Shown in pieces: positions 17,043 through 25,829 of a stretch of 64,000 nucleotides of DNA. The notes under the pieces are model-generated. The model had not been told where the DNA came from. It searched no databases and saw only the letters and a program-made list of their open reading frames with translations. The stretch comes from Paraburkholderia ginsengisoli NBRC 100965 (lineage in GTDB: Bacteria > Pseudomonadota > Gammaproteobacteria > Burkholderiales > Burkholderiaceae), in contig NZ_BBJF01000011.1 of assembly GCF_000739735.1 (NCBI RefSeq), positions 62,001 through 126,000 of the forward strand, in the 5' to 3' direction. The number at the start of each line of letters is the position of its first letter. Position 1 is the first letter of the stretch. The translations under genes and the position numbers were made by a program.

Positions 17043-17771
17043 ATGGCGGGTCATTCGAAATGGGCCAACATCAAGCATAAGAAAGCAGCGGCCGATGCCA
17101 AGCGCGGCAAGGTCTGGACGCGGCTCATCAAGGAAATTCAGGTCGCGGCGCGCATGGGCGGCGGCGACATCGACTCGAACCCGCGTCTGCGGCTCGCCGT
17201 CGAAAAGGCGTACGACGCCAACATGCCGAAAGACAACGTCAACCGCGCGATCCAGCGCGGCGTGGGCGGCGTGGACGGCGCGAGCTACGAAGAAATCCGC
17301 TACGAAGGCTACGGCATCGGCGGCGCGGCGGTGATCGTCGACACGATGACCGACAACCGCACGCGCACGGTCGCGGAAGTGCGTCACGCGTTCTCGAAGA
17401 ACGGCGGCAACATGGGCACGGACGGCTCGGTGTCGTTCATGTTCGATCACGTCGGCCAGTTCCTGTTCGCGCCCGGCACGCCGGAAGACAAGCTGATGGA
17501 AGCCGCGCTCGAAGCCGGCGCCGACGACGTCGTCACGAACGAAGACGGCAGTATCGAAGTGCTGTGCCCGCCGAACGATTTTCCGAAGGTGAAGACCGCG
17601 CTCGAAGCCGCAGGTTTCAAGGCCGAAGTGGCCGAGGTGACGATGAAGCCGCAAACGGAAGTCGAATTCACGGGCGACGACGCGGTGAAAATGCAGAAGT
17701 TGCTCGACGCGCTGGAAAATCTGGACGACGTGCAGGAAGTCTATACAAACGCCGCGATCGCCGACGAATGA
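17043..17771 (+). CDS. yebC: YebC/TACO1 family protein
   Basis: A 242-residue protein with the invariant N-terminus MAGHSKWANIKHKK, then A-D-A-K-R-G-K, a G-G-G-D-I-D-S-N-P-R-L-R motif and P-K-D-N-V-N-R-A-I-Q-R-G. Homologues act in the cytoplasm either as translation factors that relieve ribosome stalling on proline runs or as transcriptional regulators. Which applies here cannot be told from sequence. The start is fixed by the conserved N-terminus and the GGAG upstream. It is the first gene of the run yebC-purD-hemF-nadD. Confidence 0.95.
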   Translation: MAGHSKWANIKHKKAAADAKRGKVWTRLIKEIQVAARMGGGDIDSNPRLRLAVEKAYDANMPKDNVNRAIQRGVGGVDGASYEEIRYEGYGIGGAAVIVDTMTDNRTRTVAEVRHAFSKNGGNMGTDGSVSFMFDHVGQFLFAPGTPEDKLMEAALEAGADDVVTNEDGSIEVLCPPNDFPKVKTALEAAGFKAEVAEVTMKPQTEVEFTGDDAVKMQKLLDALENLDDVQEVYTNAAIADE

Positions 17772-18041
17772 GCGTGCTCCGGCAGCATGCGGCGCGCGGG
17801 TTCCCAGTGAACCGCGCCGCGCTGCCGGCTGGCCCTCGCGTTGTCGCTGAGCGGGCGTTTGAACAGGTTGGCGCGGTTGCGCCGCTGCCACGCCATCGCT
17901 ACTCGGGTTCGCCCTCGCCCCGCCCCGCCAGCTTCGCTGGCGCCCGCGGACCAGGCGCGAATCTCGCTGTTATTCGCTGTTTATTGCACGGCTGAGCTTA
18001 TCGCTTCAGCCGTTTATGGTTTTTAAGTCTCGGGGATTCAC

Positions 18042-19340
18042 ATGAAGTTACTCGTCGTCGGTTCCGGCGGTCGCGAACATGCACTCGCATGGAAGCTCGC
18101 GCAATCGCCGCGGGTTCAGCTCGTCTACGTGGCGCCGGGCAACGGCGGCACCGCGCAGGACGAGCGTCTGCGCAACATCGACATCACCGAGCCGGCCGCG
18201 CTCGCCGATTTCGTCGAACAGGAACAGATCGCCTTCACGCTGGTCGGGCCGGAAGCGCCGCTCGCGGCAGGCATCGTCAACCTGTTCCGCTCGCGCGGTC
18301 TGAAGATTTTCGGGCCGACCAAAGAGGCCGCCCAGCTCGAAAGCTCGAAGGACTTCGCGAAGGCGTTCATGAAGCGTCACGCGATCCCGACCGCCGAATA
18401 CGAAACCTTCGCCGACGTTGCCGCCGCGCACGCATATCTGGACGCGAAGGGTGCGCCGATCGTTATCAAGGCCGACGGCCTCGCCGCCGGCAAGGGCGTG
18501 GTGGTTGCGCAGACGCTGGAAGAAGCGCACGCCGCAGTCGACATGATGCTGTCGGACAACAAGCTCGGCGATGCTGGCGCGCGCGTCGTGATCGAGGAAT
18601 TCCTCGCGGGCGAGGAAGCCAGCTTCATCGTGATGGTCGACGGCAAGCACGTGCTGCCGCTCGCGTCGAGCCAGGACCACAAGCGTCTGCTCGACGGCGA
18701 CCAGGGCCCGAACACCGGCGGCATGGGCGCGTACTCGCCCGCGCCGATCGTCACGCCGCAACTGCATGCCCGCGTGATGCGCGAAATCATCCTGCCGACG
18801 GTGCGCGGCATGGAGAAGGAAGGCATCCGCTACACCGGCTTCCTGTACGCCGGTCTGATGATCGACGCGCAAGGCAACCCGAAGACGCTCGAATTCAACT
18901 GCCGCATGGGCGACCCCGAAACGCAGCCGATCATGGCGCGTCTGAAGGGCGACTATTCGAAGGTGGTCGAGCAGGCAATCGCCGGCACGCTGGATACGGT
19001 CGAACTGGAATGGGATCGCCGCACCGCGCTCGGCGTGGTGATCGCCGCGCACAACTATCCGGACACGCCGAGGAAGGGCGACCGCATCAACGACATCCCC
19101 GCTGAAACCGCGGATTCGGTCACTTTCCACGCGGGCACCACGCTCGCCGACGGCAAGCTGACCACGTCGGGCGGCCGCGTACTGTGTGTGGTCGGTCTGG
19201 CGGATTCGGTGCGCAGCGCGCAATCGGTCGCATACGAAACGATCAACCAGATCTCGTTCGACGGCATGCAATATCGCCGCGACATCGGCTACCGTGCGCT
19301 GAACCGCAAGCACGACGCCCGCACCGAGGGCAAGCAGTAA
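18042..19340 (+). CDS. purD: Phosphoribosylamine-glycine ligase
   Basis: A 432-residue ATP-grasp enzyme of purine synthesis that joins glycine to 5-phosphoribosylamine (GAR synthetase). The N-terminus M-K-L-L-V-V-G-S-G-G-R-E-H-A-L-A-W-K is diagnostic. The ATP-grasp core shows V-I-K-A-D-G-L-A-A-G-K-G-V and E-F-L-A-G-E-E-A-S; the metal/substrate region shows N-T-G-G-M-G-A-Y and E-F-N-C-R-M-G-D-P-E-T-Q. A short basic C-terminal extension ends R-T-E-G-K-Q. It lies 270 bases after yebC and 229 before hemF, so it may have its own promoter. Confidence 0.97.
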   Translation: MKLLVVGSGGREHALAWKLAQSPRVQLVYVAPGNGGTAQDERLRNIDITEPAALADFVEQEQIAFTLVGPEAPLAAGIVNLFRSRGLKIFGPTKEAAQLESSKDFAKAFMKRHAIPTAEYETFADVAAAHAYLDAKGAPIVIKADGLAAGKGVVVAQTLEEAHAAVDMMLSDNKLGDAGARVVIEEFLAGEEASFIVMVDGKHVLPLASSQDHKRLLDGDQGPNTGGMGAYSPAPIVTPQLHARVMREIILPTVRGMEKEGIRYTGFLYAGLMIDAQGNPKTLEFNCRMGDPETQPIMARLKGDYSKVVEQAIAGTLDTVELEWDRRTALGVVIAAHNYPDTPRKGDRINDIPAETADSVTFHAGTTLADGKLTTSGGRVLCVVGLADSVRSAQSVAYETINQISFDGMQYRRDIGYRALNRKHDARTEGKQ

Positions 19341-19569
19341 CCACCACCCCGCTCGCCCGCGCGCAGCGCCGACGGCGCTACACTGCGGGCGCGACACTGC
19401 AAGTTGCCGCGCCCCCGGCAGTCGGTGGGCCGGTCCGGGCAGGAGCCCGTCGCCCCAACGCGAAACACCGTACGGCCGCGCCTTCGCAGGTATCCCTTGA
19501 CGCAGGCCCGGCCGTCGTTTCACGAAGAACCCGCGGTACGACGAGCGTGCCGCCCCAGCATCTGCATTC

Positions 19570-20493
19570 ATGACTGATTCGAGCTACGACACACAGGCCG
19601 TGCGCAGTTGGCTGCAAGGCCTGCAAACGCACATCGCGGACACGCTCGGCGCGTTCGACGGCACGCCGTTCGCAACCGACGCGTGGCAGCGCGCGCCGGG
19701 CGAGAAGCTGCGCGGCGGCGGGTACACGCGGATTCTCGAAGGCGGCAAGTTCTTCGAGCGGGCCGGCATCGGTTTCTCGGACGTCGCGGGCGACGCATTG
19801 CCCAGTTCAGCGAGCGCGGCGCGTCCGCAACTGGCCGGACGGGGCTTCGAAGCGATGGGCGTATCGCTCGTGCTGCACCCGCACAATCCGCACTGCCCGA
19901 CCGTGCATATGAATGTGCGTCTCCTGATCGCGACCAAGGCCGGCGAGGAGCCGGTATTCTGGTTCGGCGGCGGCATGGACCTGACGCCGTATTACGGCTA
20001 CGAGGAAGACGCGCGGCATTTTCATCGCACCTGTCGCGATGCGCTGCAGCCTTATGGCGCGGACCTCTACCCGAGCTTCAAGCGCTGGTGCGACGAGTAT
20101 TTCTTCCTGAAGCACCGCAACGAAGCGCGCGGCATCGGCGGGATTTTCTTCGACGATTTCTCGGCGCCGGGCTTCGATCAGTCGTTCGCGATGATGAGGA
20201 GCGTCGGCGACGCGTTTCTCAAAGCGTACCTGCCGATCATCGAAAAGCGCCGCAACATTCCGTACGGCGAAGCGGAGCGCGAATTCCAGGCGTACCGGCG
20301 CGGCCGCTACGTCGAGTTCAATCTGGTCTTCGACCGTGGCACACTGTTTGGACTGCAGAGCGGCGGACGCACAGAATCGATCCTGATGTCGATGCCGCCT
20401 GTGGTGAACTGGCGCTACAACTGGCATCCCGAACCGGGTACGCCGGAAGCGCGTCTTTACAGCGATTTTCTCGTGCCGCGCGAGTGGGTGTGA
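19570..20493 (+). CDS. hemF: Oxygen-dependent coproporphyrinogen III oxidase
   Basis: A 307-residue cytoplasmic haem-pathway enzyme that oxidatively decarboxylates coproporphyrinogen III to protoporphyrinogen IX using O2. Motifs are H-P-H-N-P-H-C-P-T-V-H-M-N-V-R, W-F-G-G-G-M-D-L-T-P-Y-Y, the signature K-R-W-C-D-E-Y-F-F-L-K-H-R-x-E-x-R-G-I-G-G, and the C-terminal P-x-V-x-W-R-Y-N-W. Length is standard. The stop overlaps the probable GTG start of nadD. Confidence 0.97.
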   Translation: MTDSSYDTQAVRSWLQGLQTHIADTLGAFDGTPFATDAWQRAPGEKLRGGGYTRILEGGKFFERAGIGFSDVAGDALPSSASAARPQLAGRGFEAMGVSLVLHPHNPHCPTVHMNVRLLIATKAGEEPVFWFGGGMDLTPYYGYEEDARHFHRTCRDALQPYGADLYPSFKRWCDEYFFLKHRNEARGIGGIFFDDFSAPGFDQSFAMMRSVGDAFLKAYLPIIEKRRNIPYGEAEREFQAYRRGRYVEFNLVFDRGTLFGLQSGGRTESILMSMPPVVNWRYNWHPEPGTPEARLYSDFLVPREWV

Positions 20494-21257
20494 CGCGTGC
20501 TGCGCGCGGCCATCACGCAGCTACGATCGAGGACCTTCACCTGAAGCCGAACGCTCATCCTGTCGCGCTGCCTCGCCGGATCGGTCTGCTGGGCGGCACC
20601 TTCGATCCGATCCACGACGGTCACCTGGCGCTCGCGCGGCGTTTCGCCGACGTGCTGCAACTGACCGAACTGGTGCTGCTGCCGGCCGGCCAGCCGTGGC
20701 AGAAAGCGGGCGTATCGCCGGCCGTGCACCGGCTCGCGATGACACGCGCAGCGGCCGGCACGCTCGCGCTGCCGGGCGTGACGGTGCGCGTCGCGACCGA
20801 CGAGATCGATCACGACGGCCCGACTTATACGATCGACACGCTGCAGCGCTGGCGTGAACGCGAAGGTAAGGACGCATCGATTGCGCTTCTGATCGGCGCG
20901 GATCAACTCGTGCATCTCGACACATGGCGCGACTGGCGGCGCCTGTTCGACTTCGCACACATTTGCGCGGCCACCCGGCCCGGTTTCGACCTCGCGTCGA
21001 TTCCGCCGGCGGTCGCTCTGGAAATCGACGCGCGCCGTGCCCGCGCCGACGTTCTGCAAGCCACGCCCTGCGGCCACTTGCTGATCGATACGACGCTTGC
21101 GTTCAACGTTTCGGCCACCGACATTCGCGCGCATTTGCGCGAACAGGTGAGCCAGCGGCTTGCCCTGACGGGCGGCGAACAGCAGGACGAGGCCGCGAGC
21201 CATGTCCCCACCGCGGTGTGGGACTATATTCTTCAACATCATCTGTACCACCGGTAA
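20490..21257 (+). CDS. nadD: Nicotinate-nucleotide adenylyltransferase
   Basis: An enzyme of NAD synthesis that adenylates nicotinate mononucleotide. The nucleotidyltransferase motif G-L-L-G-G-T-F-D-P-I-H-x-G-H begins about 35 residues in. G-A-D-Q-L-V-H-L and the C-terminal V-S-A-T-D-I-R motif are also present. There is no ATG ahead of the motif; the best start is GTG at 20490, overlapping the hemF stop as GTGA, which gives 255 residues. Shorter CTG/TTG starts are possible. Overlap with hemF implies coupled translation. Confidence 0.93.
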   Translation: MTRAARGHHAATIEDLHLKPNAHPVALPRRIGLLGGTFDPIHDGHLALARRFADVLQLTELVLLPAGQPWQKAGVSPAVHRLAMTRAAAGTLALPGVTVRVATDEIDHDGPTYTIDTLQRWREREGKDASIALLIGADQLVHLDTWRDWRRLFDFAHICAATRPGFDLASIPPAVALEIDARRARADVLQATPCGHLLIDTTLAFNVSATDIRAHLREQVSQRLALTGGEQQDEAASHVPTAVWDYILQHHLYHR

Positions 21258-21261
21258 CCCC

Positions 21262-21720
21262 ATGGATATTCGCAAACTGCAACGCGTGATCGTCGACGCT
21301 CTCGAAGACGTCAAGGCGCAAGACATCAAGGTGTTCAACACCAGCCACCTGACCGCGCTGTTCGATCGCGTGATCGTCGCGAGCGGCACCTCGAACCGGC
21401 AAACCAAGGCGCTCGCCTCGAGCGTGCGCGAAAGCGTGAAGGAAGCCGGCGGCGAGATCATCAGCACCGAAGGCGAGGACATCGGCGAATGGGTGCTGGT
21501 CGATTGCGGCGACGCGATCGTCCACATCCTGCAACCGGCGCTGCGCCAGTACTACAACCTCGAGGAAATCTGGGGTGAGAAGCCGGTGCGCCTGAAGCTG
21601 TCGACGCCCGATCCGTTCGGCGGCGCGCGTTCGAGCGAGCCCGACGAGGAAGAAGACGAAGACGGCGAAGCGGCCGCGGCGAAGAAGCCCGCGCGCAAGA
21701 CCGCTGCGCGTCGCAAGTAA
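21262..21720 (+). CDS. rsfS: Ribosomal silencing factor RsfS
   Basis: A 152-residue protein of the RsfS/YbeB/Iojap family, which binds L14 on the 50S subunit and blocks joining with 30S during starvation. The core (residues 1-110) contains A-L-E-D-V-K-A-Q-D-I, V-I-A-S-G-T-S-N-R-Q-T and D-I-G-E-W-V-L-V-D-C-G-D, ending Y-Y-N-L-E-E-I-W. A tail of about 35 residues alternates an acidic stretch (D-E-E-E-D-E-D) with a Lys/Arg-rich end. It starts only 4 bases after nadD. Confidence 0.95.
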   Translation: MDIRKLQRVIVDALEDVKAQDIKVFNTSHLTALFDRVIVASGTSNRQTKALASSVRESVKEAGGEIISTEGEDIGEWVLVDCGDAIVHILQPALRQYYNLEEIWGEKPVRLKLSTPDPFGGARSSEPDEEEDEDGEAAAAKKPARKTAARRK

Positions 21721-21769
21721 GCCGGCTTTGCTGGCTGGCAAGTTGTAGACCTCGTTCATTGCCTCGTTG

Positions 21770-22240
21770 ATGAAACTGCACATCCTCGCCGTCGGCCACA
21801 AGATGCCGGACTGGATCGCCACCGGCTTCGACGAATACGCGAAGCGCATGCCGCCCGAGCTGCGCATCGAACTGCGCGAGATCAAGCCCGAGCAGCGGTC
21901 GTCGGGACGGTCGGCGGAAAGCGTGATGGCCGCCGAGCGGCAGAAGATCGAAGCCGCGTTGCCGAAGAACGCGCGCATCGTTGCGCTCGACGAACGCGGC
22001 AAGGACTGGACCACCATGCAACTGGCCAACGCGCTGCCCACCTGGCAGCAGGACGGCCGCGACGTGGCCTTTCTGATCGGAGGCGCTGACGGGCTCGATC
22101 CCGATCTGAAGGCGCGCGCCGATATGCTGTTGCGCGTGTCGAGCCTGACCTTGCCGCACGCGATGGTGCGCGTGCTGCTCGCCGAACAGCTTTACCGCGC
22201 GTGGACCATCACGCAGAATCACCCCTATCACCGCGTGTGA
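21770..22240 (+). CDS. rlmH: 23S rRNA pseudouridine-1915 N3-methyltransferase
   Basis: A 156-residue SPOUT methyltransferase that methylates pseudouridine 1915 in helix 69 of 23S rRNA using S-adenosylmethionine. M-K-L-H-I-L-A-V-G-H-K-M-P-D-W marks the N-terminus, F-L-I-G-G-A-D-G-L the SAM-binding knot, and L-P-H-A-M-V-R-V-L-L-A-E-Q-L-Y-R-A-W with N-H-P-Y-H-R the C-terminus. The ATG start is preceded in frame by TTG; ATG fits the family. It belongs to the nadD-rsfS-rlmH-maf-rng series. Confidence 0.97.
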   Translation: MKLHILAVGHKMPDWIATGFDEYAKRMPPELRIELREIKPEQRSSGRSAESVMAAERQKIEAALPKNARIVALDERGKDWTTMQLANALPTWQQDGRDVAFLIGGADGLDPDLKARADMLLRVSSLTLPHAMVRVLLAEQLYRAWTITQNHPYHRV

Positions 22241-22496
22241 GCGCGCGAGCCGGCTGAGCGGCCGCGAGGCTTTGGCCTTGCGATTGCGGGCTTGTGGTCC
22301 GCTTTGTTACCCGCCTCGGTCGACGCGTCGGCGGTCCTGGCATCGCCTCGTGTCGCGAGTGGCCTGTTGCCGTGATGCGCGATCGACGAATCGATCGACG
22401 CAACTGATCGACGCAATCACGTGACCCGACCGCTCGACGCGCGCTTGCCTCGCGCTCATCGCACATTCCCTGCAATCCGCTTCATCGAGACCGTTC

Positions 22497-23126
22497 ATGC
22501 CCACGCCCGCCGCCTCGCCGCATCCGTTCGTCTACCTCGCTTCGCAAAGCCCACGCCGCCAGGAATTGCTGCAACAGCTCGGCGTGCGTTTCGAACTGCT
22601 GCTGCCGCGTCCCGACGAAGATGCCGAAGCGCTCGAAGCCGAGTTGCCTGGCGAATCCGCGCACGACTACGTGCAGCGCGTGTGCATCGCGAAAGCGCAC
22701 GCCGCGCGCGAGCGCCTCGTGGCCGGCGGCCACACGGCGCGGCCGATCCTGGTGGCCGATACGACCGTCACGATCGACGACGCGATTCTCGGCAAGCCCG
22801 TCGACGCCGACGACGCCGTCGCGATGCTCACGCGTCTCGCGGGCCGCGCGCACGAAGTGCTGACGGCCGTCGCCGTGATCGATGCCGAGGGCGCGTTGCT
22901 GCCCGCCGCGCTATCGGTGTCGAAGGTGCGCTTTGCTGCGCTGCACGCCGACGCGATCCGTCGTTATGCGGCGAGCGGCGAGCCGCTCGGCAAGGCGGGC
23001 GCGTATGGCGTGCAGGGACGCGCCGCGGAGTTTATCGAGCATATCGACGGGTCCTATTCAGGTATCATGGGTTTGCCGCTTTTTGAAACCGCTGCCCTCC
23101 TGCGTGCAGCGCGCATCGACTTCTAA
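22497..23126 (+). CDS. maf: Maf-family nucleotide pyrophosphatase
   Basis: A 209-residue house-cleaning enzyme that hydrolyses non-canonical or modified nucleoside triphosphates to monophosphates. Motifs are Y-L-A-S-Q-S-P-R-R-Q-E-L-L, V-A-D-T-T-V and G-K-A-G-A-Y-G-V-Q-G-R-A. The arrangement fits the YhdE subgroup (dTTP/UTP preference in E. coli). V-A-D-T-T-V, with Thr at the fourth position, is usual here. It ends 9 bases before rng, so the two are co-transcribed. Confidence 0.95.
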   Translation: MPTPAASPHPFVYLASQSPRRQELLQQLGVRFELLLPRPDEDAEALEAELPGESAHDYVQRVCIAKAHAARERLVAGGHTARPILVADTTVTIDDAILGKPVDADDAVAMLTRLAGRAHEVLTAVAVIDAEGALLPAALSVSKVRFAALHADAIRRYAASGEPLGKAGAYGVQGRAAEFIEHIDGSYSGIMGLPLFETAALLRAARIDF

Positions 23127-23135
23127 AATAACACC

Positions 23136-24605
23136 ATGAATGAAGAAATCCTGATCAATGTCACGCCGCAGGAAACGCGCGTCGCGCTCGTCCAGCAAGG
23201 CGCAGTCCAGGAACTTCACGTCGAACGAACGCTGTCGCGCGGACGCGTCGGCAATGTCTATCTCGGCAAGGTCGTCCGCGTGTTGCCGGGCATGCAATCC
23301 GCCTTCATCGACATCGGTCTCGAACGCGCCGCGTTCCTTCATGTAGCCGATATCTGGCATCCGCGCATTGCCGGCGAGCCGCAACATCAGACGCCGCATC
23401 AGCCGATTGAGAAGATCGTCTTCGAAGGACAAACGCTGATGGTGCAGGTCGTGAAGGATCCGATCGGCACCAAGGGCGCGCGGCTTTCGACGCAAGTGAG
23501 CATTGCCGGGCGCACGCTCGTGTATCTGCCGCAGGAGCCGCACATCGGCATCTCGCAGAAGATCGAGAGCGAAGCCGAACGCGAAGCGGTGCGCGCGCGT
23601 CTGACCGCCGTGCTGCCCGCCGATGAAAAAGGCGGCTACATCGTGCGCACGATCGCCGAGGATGCGACGAGCGAAGAACTGGCCGGCGACGTCGCATATC
23701 TGCGCAAGACGTGGGCGACGATCATTTCGCAAGGTCAGCGCATGCCGCCGACGAGCCTGCTCTACCAGGACCTGAATCTCGCGCAACGCGTGCTGCGCGA
23801 TTTCGTCAATGACGAGACCTCGCGCATTCAGGTCGACTCGCGCGAGACGCATCAGATGCTCGCCGACTTCGCGGCGGAGTTCACGCCGGCGGTATCGTCG
23901 AAGCTGCATCACTACACCGGCGAGCGGCCGCTCTTCGATCTGTACAACATCGAAGCCGAGATTCAGCGCGCGCTGTCGCGCCGCGTCGATCTGAAGTCGG
24001 GCGGCTATCTCGTGATCGACCAGACCGAAGCGATGACCACTATCGACGTGAACACGGGTGGTTATGTCGGCGCACGCAATTTCGACGATACGATCTTCAA
24101 GACCAACCTCGAAGCCGCGCACACGATCGCGCGGCAATTGCGGCTGCGTAATCTGGGCGGCGTGATCATCATCGATTTCATCGATATGGAAAACGCCGAG
24201 CATCGCGACCAGGTGCTGGGTGAGTTGAAGAAGGCGTTGTCGCGCGATCGCACGCGCGTGACGGTAAATGGCTTCTCGCAACTCGGGCTGGTGGAGATGA
24301 CACGCAAGCGCACGCGCGAGTCGTTGGCGCATGTTTTGTGCGAGCCGTGTCCGGTTTGCCAGGGCAAGGGGCAAGTCAAGACGCCGCGCACGGTGTGCTA
24401 TGACGTGCTGCGCGAGATTCTGCGCGAGTCGCGGCAGTTCAATCCGCGCGAGTTTCGCGTGGTGGCGTCGCAGCAGGTGATCGATCTGTTTCTCGAAGAG
24501 GAGTCGCAGCATCTGGCGATGCTGATCGATTTCATTGGGAAGCCGGTGTCGTTGCAGGTGGAGTCGAATTTGAGTCAGGAGCAGTACGATATCGTGCTGA
24601 TGTAG
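23136..24605 (+). CDS. rng: Ribonuclease G
   Basis: A 489-residue RNase E/G-family endoribonuclease for 5'-end maturation of 16S rRNA and mRNA decay. An S1 domain lies at about residues 35-120. The catalytic DNase I-like region has D-V-N-T-G-G-Y-V-G with the metal-binding Asp and I-I-I-D-F-I-D-M with the second acidic cluster. The zinc-link C-x-x-C is seen in E-P-C-P-V-C-Q-G. It lacks the long disordered C-terminus of RNase E. It is the last gene of the conserved run; the accessory island starts directly after it. Confidence 0.96.
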   Translation: MNEEILINVTPQETRVALVQQGAVQELHVERTLSRGRVGNVYLGKVVRVLPGMQSAFIDIGLERAAFLHVADIWHPRIAGEPQHQTPHQPIEKIVFEGQTLMVQVVKDPIGTKGARLSTQVSIAGRTLVYLPQEPHIGISQKIESEAEREAVRARLTAVLPADEKGGYIVRTIAEDATSEELAGDVAYLRKTWATIISQGQRMPPTSLLYQDLNLAQRVLRDFVNDETSRIQVDSRETHQMLADFAAEFTPAVSSKLHHYTGERPLFDLYNIEAEIQRALSRRVDLKSGGYLVIDQTEAMTTIDVNTGGYVGARNFDDTIFKTNLEAAHTIARQLRLRNLGGVIIIDFIDMENAEHRDQVLGELKKALSRDRTRVTVNGFSQLGLVEMTRKRTRESLAHVLCEPCPVCQGKGQVKTPRTVCYDVLREILRESRQFNPREFRVVASQQVIDLFLEEESQHLAMLIDFIGKPVSLQVESNLSQEQYDIVLM

Positions 24606-24760
24606 CTTAATTGACGTTTATTTACGTTTATGTGAAATCGCCGAAAGCCTTTACTGGCGGGCGAATCATGGAAAATCAAGTTAATTGCCGTTGATCGCCG
24701 TACGATGGAAGCGCGCCTCTGATGGGTGGCTAGAAGTGACACTGGGCATACTCGACGTAT

Positions 24761-24776
24761 CTCGTAAACAACTACC
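24761..24776 (+). repeat. 16-bp direct repeat, copy a
   Basis: CTCGTAAACAACTACC, preceded by GTAT. It is identical to the copies at 24965 and 26488. Here it is followed by unrelated sequence, so it may be a remnant end of an earlier cassette. Confidence 0.7.
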
Positions 24777-24901
24777 GTCGCCAAGACTGTATATTTGTGT
24801 CCGCAGCCGTTCTAGGGCCGCTCTCTCCGTCAAGAGAAGTCCGCCGCACGGGGCCGGAAATACCGTGCACACGCCATCAGCCAGGAAAGACCGATAAGAC
24901 A

Positions 24902-24929
24902 AAGCCGACCCGCAATGGTCGGCTTTTTT
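24902..24929 (+). terminator. Rho-independent terminator upstream of toxin-like gene 1
   Basis: A 9-bp stem (AAGCCGACC pairing with GGTCGGCTT, loop CGCAAT) runs into a T tract ending at 24929. A close relative is found at 30075-30100 before the third toxin-like copy, so it moves with the cassette. Confidence 0.85.
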
Positions 24930-24964
24930 CTTTTATTTCGAGCTACTGAGCATAGCCGATCTAT

Positions 24965-24980
24965 CTCGTAAACAACTACC
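24965..24980 (+). repeat. 16-bp direct repeat, copy b
   Basis: CTCGTAAACAACTACC at the left limit of the segment that is nearly identical to 26488-27163. Confidence 0.75.
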
Positions 24981-24986
24981 CTTCTC

Positions 24987-25023
24987 GATCTGCTAGGTTT
25001 ACGCCGTCACAAGATACAGGACG
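24987..25023 (+). promoter_or_regulatory. Conserved leader block before toxin-like gene 1
   Basis: CTGCTAGGTTTACGCCG with following bases through ACAGGAC is conserved before copies 1, 2 and 3 (also 26510 and 30138) and missing before the degenerate copy 4. It ends 5-6 bases before the ATG, so it carries the ribosome site (AGGA) and possibly a promoter or operator. No consensus -10/-35 pair is obvious. Confidence 0.5.
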
Positions 25024-25028
25024 GGGTA

Positions 25029-25829
25029 ATGGGCGGCACTGAACTGAAAACAGACGCTTCGCAGCGGTGGATGATGTACAGCAAGGATGCCTACGGGAGT
25101 GGGCGAATCTTTCTTACTACCGAGCAGAAACAGGCGGTCGAAGAAGGCAAAAAGTTCTCCCAACGTGCATACGCGGATGTATGGGCAAAGGATGCCGCGC
25201 TCGTGCAGCGCGTCCGCTCATTTCTCGGGGCGCACTTCCACTGGCACCAGCGGCTGGCGAAGGTCGGCCCGGACCTGGAAGTCATCCAGACCTTGCAGTC
25301 CATGATTCGCGGCGAGAGCGTCGTGTTAGTCGCCGAGCAATCCCACTCAGGAGGCTCCATTGCGGCCGCTACCCCGGCACAGCCGAAAATGCCCAGCTTT
25401 CGCGAATCGTTGATGACCGAATACGGCATGACTTACGACGCTGCGACGGCCTACATCGACCGCTATAACGACATGGTGGACCGCGTCAATGCGGTTACTA
25501 CCCGCTATGCAAACGGCGCCGCTTCGTCGTTGGCTGATACCGTGGACGATTTGACGCAAAGCGCTACACCGCTCGGCGATGCGCAGCCGTTCGAGTACAT
25601 ACCGGACGCGGTAAGCGGAGATGTTGAGGAACTGGCAGCCTCGACGAACAGCCCGAAGTTCGCCGCGAAGATGCTTGGTTACGACCAGAACACGTTCAGC
25701 AAAATGCTGCACATTTTCAAGCCGGAGAACGGTCTGCGCCCATCGGATAACGTGATTTTTCACGATGACGGAGGCGTCGAATTCAACGGGCAACTGCTTG
25801 ATGACAACATCCACAACTATGCACCCTAA
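25029..25829 (+). CDS. Polymorphic-toxin-like protein, copy 1
   Basis: A 266-residue cytoplasmic-looking protein with no signal peptide or membrane helix. Residues 1-185 are a constant region shared with the copies at 26552 and 30180: MGGTELKTDASQRWMM start, F-H-W-H-Q-R-L, an Ala/Pro-rich linker at about 105-125, then S-L-M-T-E-Y-G-M-T-Y-D-A-A-T-A-Y. The last ~62 residues are a separate domain with K-M-L-G-Y-D, G-L-R-P-S-D-N-V, F-N-G and N-I-H-N-Y, shared with copies 2 and 4 but replaced in copy 3. A constant N-terminus with an exchangeable C-terminus followed at once by an immunity-like gene is the organisation of polymorphic toxins. The enzymatic activity is not identified. The stop overlaps the downstream gene. 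Confidence 0.75.
   Translation: MGGTELKTDASQRWMMYSKDAYGSGRIFLTTEQKQAVEEGKKFSQRAYADVWAKDAALVQRVRSFLGAHFHWHQRLAKVGPDLEVIQTLQSMIRGESVVLVAEQSHSGGSIAAATPAQPKMPSFRESLMTEYGMTYDAATAYIDRYNDMVDRVNAVTTRYANGAASSLADTVDDLTQSATPLGDAQPFEYIPDAVSGDVEELAASTNSPKFAAKMLGYDQNTFSKMLHIFKPENGLRPSDNVIFHDDGGVEFNGQLLDDNIHNYAP

Larger units (their letters stand above)
24606..25028. other. Left edge of the accessory island
   Basis: A 423-base AT-richer stretch between rng and the first toxin-like gene. It holds two copies of CTCGTAAACAACTACC (24761 and 24965), a U-tailed hairpin (24902-24929) and the conserved leader before the toxin-like gene. No supported coding region was seen. The segment 24870-24930 resembles 30050-30100 ahead of the third toxin-like copy, so it belongs to the repeated cassette rather than to rng. 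Confidence 0.6.
24965..25640 (+). repeat. Long direct repeat, copy 1
   Basis: About 675 bases that are almost identical, without gaps, to 26488-27163 (offset 1523). It covers the leader and roughly the first 200 codons of the toxin-like gene. Similarity falls abruptly in the variable C-terminal region. Confidence 0.85.
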